8,078 bases of DNA from the NCBI GenBank assembly GCA_031255815.1, contig JAIRRU010000284.1, forward strand, positions 1 to 8,078, in the 5' to 3' direction. The notes below the pieces were generated by a model. The model was not told the DNA's origin. It searched no databases and saw nothing but the letters and a program-made list of their open reading frames with translations. Made by a program: the position numbers and the translations under genes. The DNA comes from Treponema sp. GTDB lineage: Bacteria; Spirochaetota; Spirochaetia; Treponematales; Breznakiellaceae. Below, piece after piece: positions 6,066 through 8,078 of this stretch; position 1 is the first letter of the stretch; every line of letters begins with the position of its first letter.

Positions 6066-6679
6066 GTGGGAATATCCGCATGGCGGCGCTTATCCCCCAC
6101 CGGGACAGCCGCAGGATCCTCCGGGCCTACAGCGGGGAACTTTTTCTCCGCGGGTTTGCCGGGGCCTGGTCTTTCCCCTGGGCCGCGCCCCTGGCCCTTC
6201 TCAGGCGGCCCCTTGAGGGGGCGGAGCTTTCCTTCCTGGCCCAATCGCTGCGGGAAAAAAGCCTCGCCGCGCCGGGGCAGGGGAAATTCGCCGCCGGAAC
6301 CCCCCTGCGCTTCCCCCTGCCGGAGTTCCCGCCCTTCTCCGGGGGGAAGGGGGATCCTTCGCCGGGGGCCTTTCTCTGGGGGCCGGGAATCGGCCTTAAG
6401 CTCCGGGCGGAGGACTTTGGCCCTTCCGGGGCCCTTGCCCTGAGCCGGATTCTCCGGGGCCCGCCCCTGGCCTGCGCCGTTCTGGGAGCGGAAGAGCCCC
6501 TGCCGCCGCCGCCGCCGGGCTTCTCCTTCGCCGCCGCCGCGGTGGCCAATATGAGCTACCGCCCGCTCGGTTCCGGGGAGGGGGCCTATTCCTTTGCCTG
6601 GGAGATCGGGGAACTCCGCTGGCTCCCCCCGCTGCGGCGGAAAAAGCCCGGCGGGGCCGCGGGGAAAGGGCCGGAATGA
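6047..6679 (+). CDS. Hypothetical protein, 210 aa, Ala/Gly/Pro-rich
   Basis: I do not recognise this protein family. The N-terminal half contains a compact hydrophobic and aromatic stretch (ELFLRGFAGAWSFPWAAPLALL, about 31-52). It has no clear signal peptide, since charged residues occur throughout the first 30. A proline run PLPPPPPG lies at 151-158. A more ordered-looking tail, YSFAWEIGELRWLPPLRRKK, lies at 181-200, and the extreme C-terminus is basic and Gly-rich. Coding is supported by the consistent frame, by the absence of a better alternative, and by the 4-nt ATGA overlap with the recognisable DUF167 gene. The start at ATG 6047 lacks a Shine-Dalgarno sequence and lies just after a TATAAT box. 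ATG 6080 (MAALIPHRDSRR) is an alternative, also without a good ribosome site. Very high GC makes long open frames cheap here, so confidence in the exact protein is moderate. Confidence 0.65.
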   Translation: MKHGVGSGNIRMAALIPHRDSRRILRAYSGELFLRGFAGAWSFPWAAPLALLRRPLEGAELSFLAQSLREKSLAAPGQGKFAAGTPLRFPLPEFPPFSGGKGDPSPGAFLWGPGIGLKLRAEDFGPSGALALSRILRGPPLACAVLGAEEPLPPPPPGFSFAAAAVANMSYRPLGSGEGAYSFAWEIGELRWLPPLRRKKPGGAAGKGPE

Positions 6680-6987
6680 CGGAAAAAGATCGGCTTTCCG
6701 AAGAAGAAGGCGTCTTCCGCCTTACGATCAAGGCCCTTCCGGGGGCCTCGAAGACGGAAATCGCCGGGGTAAAGGACGGTTTCCTGCGGGTACGCATAGC
6801 CGCCGCCCCGGAGGACGGCAAGGCAAACGCGGAACTCCGGGCCTTTCTCGCCAGGATCCTGGGCTGCTCCAAAGGGGAGGTGGTTTTGCTGCGCGGCGAA
6901 AGATCCCGCTTCAAAACCCTGGCGCTTCCCGCCCGGTGCCGGGAAAAAGCGGAAAGCCTGGGGGACAAAAAAGCTCCCGGCGTCTGA
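6676..6987 (+). CDS. yggU: DUF167/UPF0235 (YggU-family) protein
   Basis: This 103-aa small cytoplasmic protein of the conserved DUF167 family has no established biochemical role. The family pattern is clear: FRLTIKALPGASKTEIAGVKDGFLRVRI (14-41), the signature A-x-PEDGKAN (44-51), then AELRAFLARILGCSKGEVVLLRGERSRFKTLAL (52-84), covering the basic loop and last strand. Length is typical (about 95-110 aa). ATG at 6676 overlaps the upstream stop in ATGA, with GGGGAAAGGG a few bases upstream as the ribosome site, so translation is probably coupled to the 210-aa gene. The family is often found near yggS/proC/yggT; those genes are not here. Confidence 0.92.
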   Translation: MTEKDRLSEEEGVFRLTIKALPGASKTEIAGVKDGFLRVRIAAAPEDGKANAELRAFLARILGCSKGEVVLLRGERSRFKTLALPARCREKAESLGDKKAPGV

Positions 6988-6996
6988 GAAGTTTGT

Positions 6997-7009
6997 CGCG
7001 CTTCGCGCG
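6997..7009 (+). other. Short CGCGC-TTC-GCGCG hairpin between DUF167 and flavin reductase genes
   Basis: A 5-bp all-GC stem with a 3-nt loop lies 9 nt after the DUF167 stop and 24 nt before the next start. There is no T-run behind it, so it would at most slow transcription or protect the mRNA. The two genes may still be cotranscribed. Confidence 0.3.
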
Positions 7010-7022
7010 TAAGTTATGAATT

Positions 7023-7028
7023 GGGAGG
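7023..7028 (+). promoter_or_regulatory. Ribosome binding site deciding the flavin reductase start
   Basis: GGGAGG lies 5 nt before ATG 7034. It rules against the in-frame ATG at 7016, which has no upstream Shine-Dalgarno sequence and would swallow this site. Confidence 0.8.
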
Positions 7029-7033
7029 TGTTT

Positions 7034-7621
7034 ATGATTGCAAAAACCCGTGTCGAGACGCCCTTCCGCCCGGTGATTCCCACCCCCATAGGGCTCATTG
7101 TTTCGATAGACAGCGGCGGCAAGCCCAACATCATGACCGCCGGGGAGGTCTTTAACATCGGCCTGCGGAACCCCTGTATTATCGGCATTGCCCTGCGGAA
7201 GGCCACCTACAGCCACGGCCTTATCAGCCAAAGCGGCGAATTTACCGCGAATATCCCCAGCAGGAATATCCTTACCCAGACGGACGGCGCCGGGCTTGTA
7301 AGCGGCAGGGACGGCAGGGACAAGTTTGCCGAGTTCGGCCTTACGGCCCTGCCCTCCCTAAGCGTAAGCCCCCCCATTATTGCCGAATGCCCGGTAAACC
7401 TGGAGTGCAAGGTTCTCTCCGTAACCGGGGTGGGGGATCACGACCTGTTCCTGGGGGAAGTCCTCTCTATGCGGGTGGATTCGGACAAGCTGGGGGAGAA
7501 TCAGCGGATGCTGGTCGAAAAGATGGACTTTATCCTCTACGCGGAGTGGGAATACTACGCCACCGGCCGCAAGCTGGGCTCCCACGGCCTTGCCCGGGGG
7601 GAGAACCGCCGCCTGAGGTAG
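7034..7621 (+). CDS. Flavin reductase-like FMN-binding split-barrel protein (flavoredoxin type)
   Basis: This 195-aa predicted cytoplasmic flavoprotein belongs to the flavin-reductase-like family (PF01613), whose members bind FMN and move electrons to or from flavin or small redox partners. Family landmarks are PTPIGLIVSID (16-26), GKPNIMTAGEVF (29-40), PCIIGIALRKATYSH (47-61), GEFTANIPSRNIL (68-80), the SGRDGRDKFAEFGL segment (90-103), PPIIAECPVNLECKV (113-127) and GDHDLFLGEVL (134-144). The last is the typical GDH...G-V strand pair. The family length (about 185-200 aa) fits. Whether it is an NAD(P)H:flavin reductase or a flavoredoxin-type electron carrier cannot be decided; the ECPVNLEC wording favours the flavoredoxin/DIM6 branch. 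The gene is probably third in the plus-strand unit, 46 nt after DUF167, though it could have its own promoter. Confidence 0.92.
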   Translation: MIAKTRVETPFRPVIPTPIGLIVSIDSGGKPNIMTAGEVFNIGLRNPCIIGIALRKATYSHGLISQSGEFTANIPSRNILTQTDGAGLVSGRDGRDKFAEFGLTALPSLSVSPPIIAECPVNLECKVLSVTGVGDHDLFLGEVLSMRVDSDKLGENQRMLVEKMDFILYAEWEYYATGRKLGSHGLARGENRRLR

Positions 7622-7626
7622 GAGGG

Positions 7627-7720
7627 GGACGGGCGGGCTGTCTCCCTGAACGAAAGTCCGGCTCTAATGAGGGGCCTTCCGCCCCGGGGTCTGCCTGTCC
7701 GCCGCCTTCAAGCGCGGCAG
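7627..7720. other. GC-rich, hairpin-rich non-coding block after flavin reductase
   Basis: No convincing protein is seen here on either strand. The stretch can fold: GGCGGGC (7632-7638) can pair with GTCCGCC (7697-7703), enclosing a clean GGGGC-CTTCC-GCCCC hairpin (7671-7685). A third hairpin, GCCGC...GCGGC (7701-7705/7714-7718), competes for the right arm. Composition falls abruptly at about 7735. It may be an untranslated 3' structure, an unknown RNA, or an eroded gene remnant. Confidence 0.3.
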
Positions 7721-7780
7721 TCTCCTGGTGCCTTGTTTAAACTAAAACCCAAGATAAACGTAACAACCGGGAATAAGAAT

Positions 7781-7813
7781 TTTAACCACGAAGGCGCGCA
7801 AAGGCGAAGAAGG
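7781..7813. repeat. TTTAACCACGAAGG-type purine-rich repeat remnant
   Basis: TTTAACCACGAAGG is followed by degenerate AAGGCG/GAAGAAGG units. Elements beginning TTAACCACGAAGG with tandem CACGAAGG-like units are, to my knowledge, common in intergenic regions of several phyla and are often mis-annotated as NHEGHEGH-type peptides. This copy is short and degenerate. I treat the open frame across it as non-coding. Confidence 0.4.
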
Positions 7814-7834
7814 AAAAAAAGAAGGGAGAAACAT

Positions 7835-7853
7835 AGTATTCTATACTCTTTTT
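7835..7853 (+). terminator. Weak terminator-like hairpin
   Basis: AGTAT (7835-7839) pairs with ATACT (7843-7847) around TCT, followed by C and five T (7849-7853). The stem is short and AT-rich, so termination would be inefficient. The stronger terminator at 7909-7936 probably does the work for the flavin reductase transcript. Confidence 0.3.
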
Positions 7854-7865
7854 CGACTGAGGCTG

Positions 7866-7889
7866 TTCCAAAACTTCAGTTTTTGGGAA
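7866..7889. repeat. Imperfect palindrome (hairpin A, second copy)
   Basis: TTCCAAAACT and AGTTTTTGGGAA form a hairpin with two bulged bases around a TC turn. Aligned to the minus strand of 3444-3473 it shares the core AAACTTCAG and the flanking GTTC, about 19 of 27 positions by eye. Both copies are intergenic hairpins, which supports a repeat family rather than chance. Confidence 0.5.
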
Positions 7890-7908
7890 AGTTACCTTAA
7901 ATTTATGG

Positions 7909-7936
7909 GAAAAAGCGGGCTTTAGACCGCTTTTTC
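7909..7936. terminator. Bidirectional intrinsic terminator
   Basis: GAAAAAGCGG (7909-7918) is the exact reverse complement of CCGCTTTTTC (7927-7936), with an 8-nt loop. The GC core with A-run upstream and T-run downstream works in both directions. It would end the flavin reductase transcript on the plus strand and any minus-strand transcript leaving the IS element. Confidence 0.8.
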
Positions 7937-7940
7937 AAGA

Positions 7941-7955
7941 GCATTTTCCGAAACC
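7941..7955. repeat. Half palindrome resembling hairpin B, cut at the IS boundary
   Basis: GCATTTTCCGAAACC matches 3474-3490 (GCTATTTTCCGGAATCC) apart from two single-base gaps and one substitution. At 3474-3506 the sequence goes on to a complementary GGAAAA arm. Here the arm is missing and IS-type sequence begins at about 7960. Confidence 0.4.
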
Positions 7956-7997
7956 AACCGGGCCTGTCAGATTTTTTGTGTAATTGGCAGAATATCA

Positions 7998-8078
7998 TCA
8001 GAACGGAACCCGTTCTTTTCCGAACTCAATGGCGAACTGGTTAAGTGCCATACCCCAATGCCTAATCGGCATGGTCCA
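7998..8078 (-). CDS. IS256/Mutator-family transposase, C-terminal 26 codons
   Basis: Reading from 8078 leftwards gives WTMPIRHWGMALNQFAIEFG, then KERVPF and TGA at 8000-7998. The block W-T-x-P-I-x-x-W-x-x-x-L-N-Q-(F/L)-A-I-x-F is the hallmark C-terminus of IS256/Mutator DDE transposases, which cut and join element ends in the cytoplasm. The catalytic DDE residues lie outside the window, so activity cannot be judged. The visible end looks intact. Confidence 0.85.
   Translation of the reverse strand, partial: WTMPIRHWGMALNQFAIEFGKERVPF
8001..8019 (+). terminator. Inward-facing terminator-like hairpin in the transposase 3' end
   Basis: GAACGG (8001-8006) pairs perfectly with CCGTTC (8010-8015) around AAC, followed on the plus strand by TTTT (8016-8019). 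It would stop plus-strand transcripts entering the IS, and it overlaps the last transposase codons. On the minus strand no T-run follows. Confidence 0.4.

Larger units (their letters stand above)
7960..8078 (-). mobile_element. IS256/Mutator-family insertion sequence, one end only
   Basis: The segment carries the transposase C-terminus on the minus strand. Beyond its stop lies GGGCCTGTCAGATTTTTTG (7960-7978) followed by TGTAA. The pattern G-rich tip then TTTTTGTGTAA is what I expect of terminal inverted repeats in this family. The outer boundary is estimated at about 7960 from that pattern and from the break in the palindromic repeat. The rest of the element lies beyond the window. The expected target duplication would be about 8-9 bp ending near 7959. 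Confidence 0.65.

Noticed and set aside
6005..6244. An 80-residue N-terminal extension of the 259-aa minus-strand protein
   Set aside because: It is Gly/Pro/Lys low-complexity lying antisense to the 210-aa gene, has no better ribosome site, and the internal ATG has a well-spaced AAAGGA.
6127..6549. Minus-strand frames opposite the 210-aa gene
   Set aside because: They are rich in Arg/Gly/Pro/Ala as expected from GC-rich antisense, and no motif is visible. The plus frame is favoured by its coupling to DUF167.
7016..7033. Six-residue longer start for the flavin reductase
   Set aside because: ATG 7016 has no Shine-Dalgarno sequence and would place GGGAGG inside the coding region. ATG 7034 is correctly spaced from it.
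7640..7720. RNase P RNA or cobalamin riboswitch, suggested by GAAAGTCCGG and GTCTGCC
   Set aside because: The remaining conserved blocks of either RNA are not present, the stretch is too short for RNase P RNA, and no downstream gene exists for a riboswitch to control.
7667..7900. 77-codon plus-strand open frame
   Set aside because: It runs across the hairpin block, the AACCACGAAGG repeat and the palindrome, lacks a ribosome site, and its middle is the NHEG-type peptide produced by that repeat.

Overview
The window reads like a chromosomal segment of a GC-rich, diderm-type bacterium. A spirochaete of the Treponema group is my best guess, because of the relaxed lipobox of the large lipoprotein, the overall style of the proteins, and the mixture of tight operons with palindromic intergenic repeats. 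This is inference from sequence alone; no rRNA or clade-specific marker is present.

Layout, left to right. (i) 1-2336, plus strand: the 3' three-quarters of asnS (asparaginyl-tRNA synthetase), followed 2 nt later by a dacA-type D-alanyl-D-alanine carboxypeptidase. (ii) 2328-3359, minus strand: a uroporphyrinogen-decarboxylase-superfamily protein, convergent with dacA and overlapping its stop. It lacks the HemE signature and is more likely a methyltransferase-type member. (iii) 3360-3508: intergenic, with three hairpins, two of which look like part of a dispersed palindromic repeat. (iv) 3509-6004, minus strand: a two-gene unit made of a 259-aa protein, tentatively nucleotidyltransferase-like, and then a 567-aa predicted lipoprotein with an HEXXH zinc-protease motif. 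(v) 6005-6046: a compact divergent promoter region with a perfect TATAAT. (vi) 6047-7621, plus strand: a 210-aa protein of unknown function, a DUF167/YggU-family protein overlapping it by 4 nt, and a flavin-reductase-like FMN-binding protein. (vii) 7622-7997: non-coding. It holds a GC-rich hairpin block, an AACCACGAAGG-type purine repeat, a second copy of the palindromic repeat and a strong bidirectional terminator. (viii) about 7960-8078: the end of an IS256/Mutator-family insertion sequence, with the last 26 codons of its transposase on the minus strand.

How the genes relate: asnS, dacA, DUF167 and the flavin reductase are ordinary housekeeping or accessory genes with no evident shared pathway. 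The most interesting parts are the minus-strand pair (putative secreted metallopeptidase lipoprotein plus an uncharacterised cytoplasmic partner) and the intergenic palindromes, one of which appears to have been split by the IS element. I saw no CRISPR array, tRNA, rRNA, phage gene or clear multi-gene defence system, and I do not claim a new system beyond the candidates listed.
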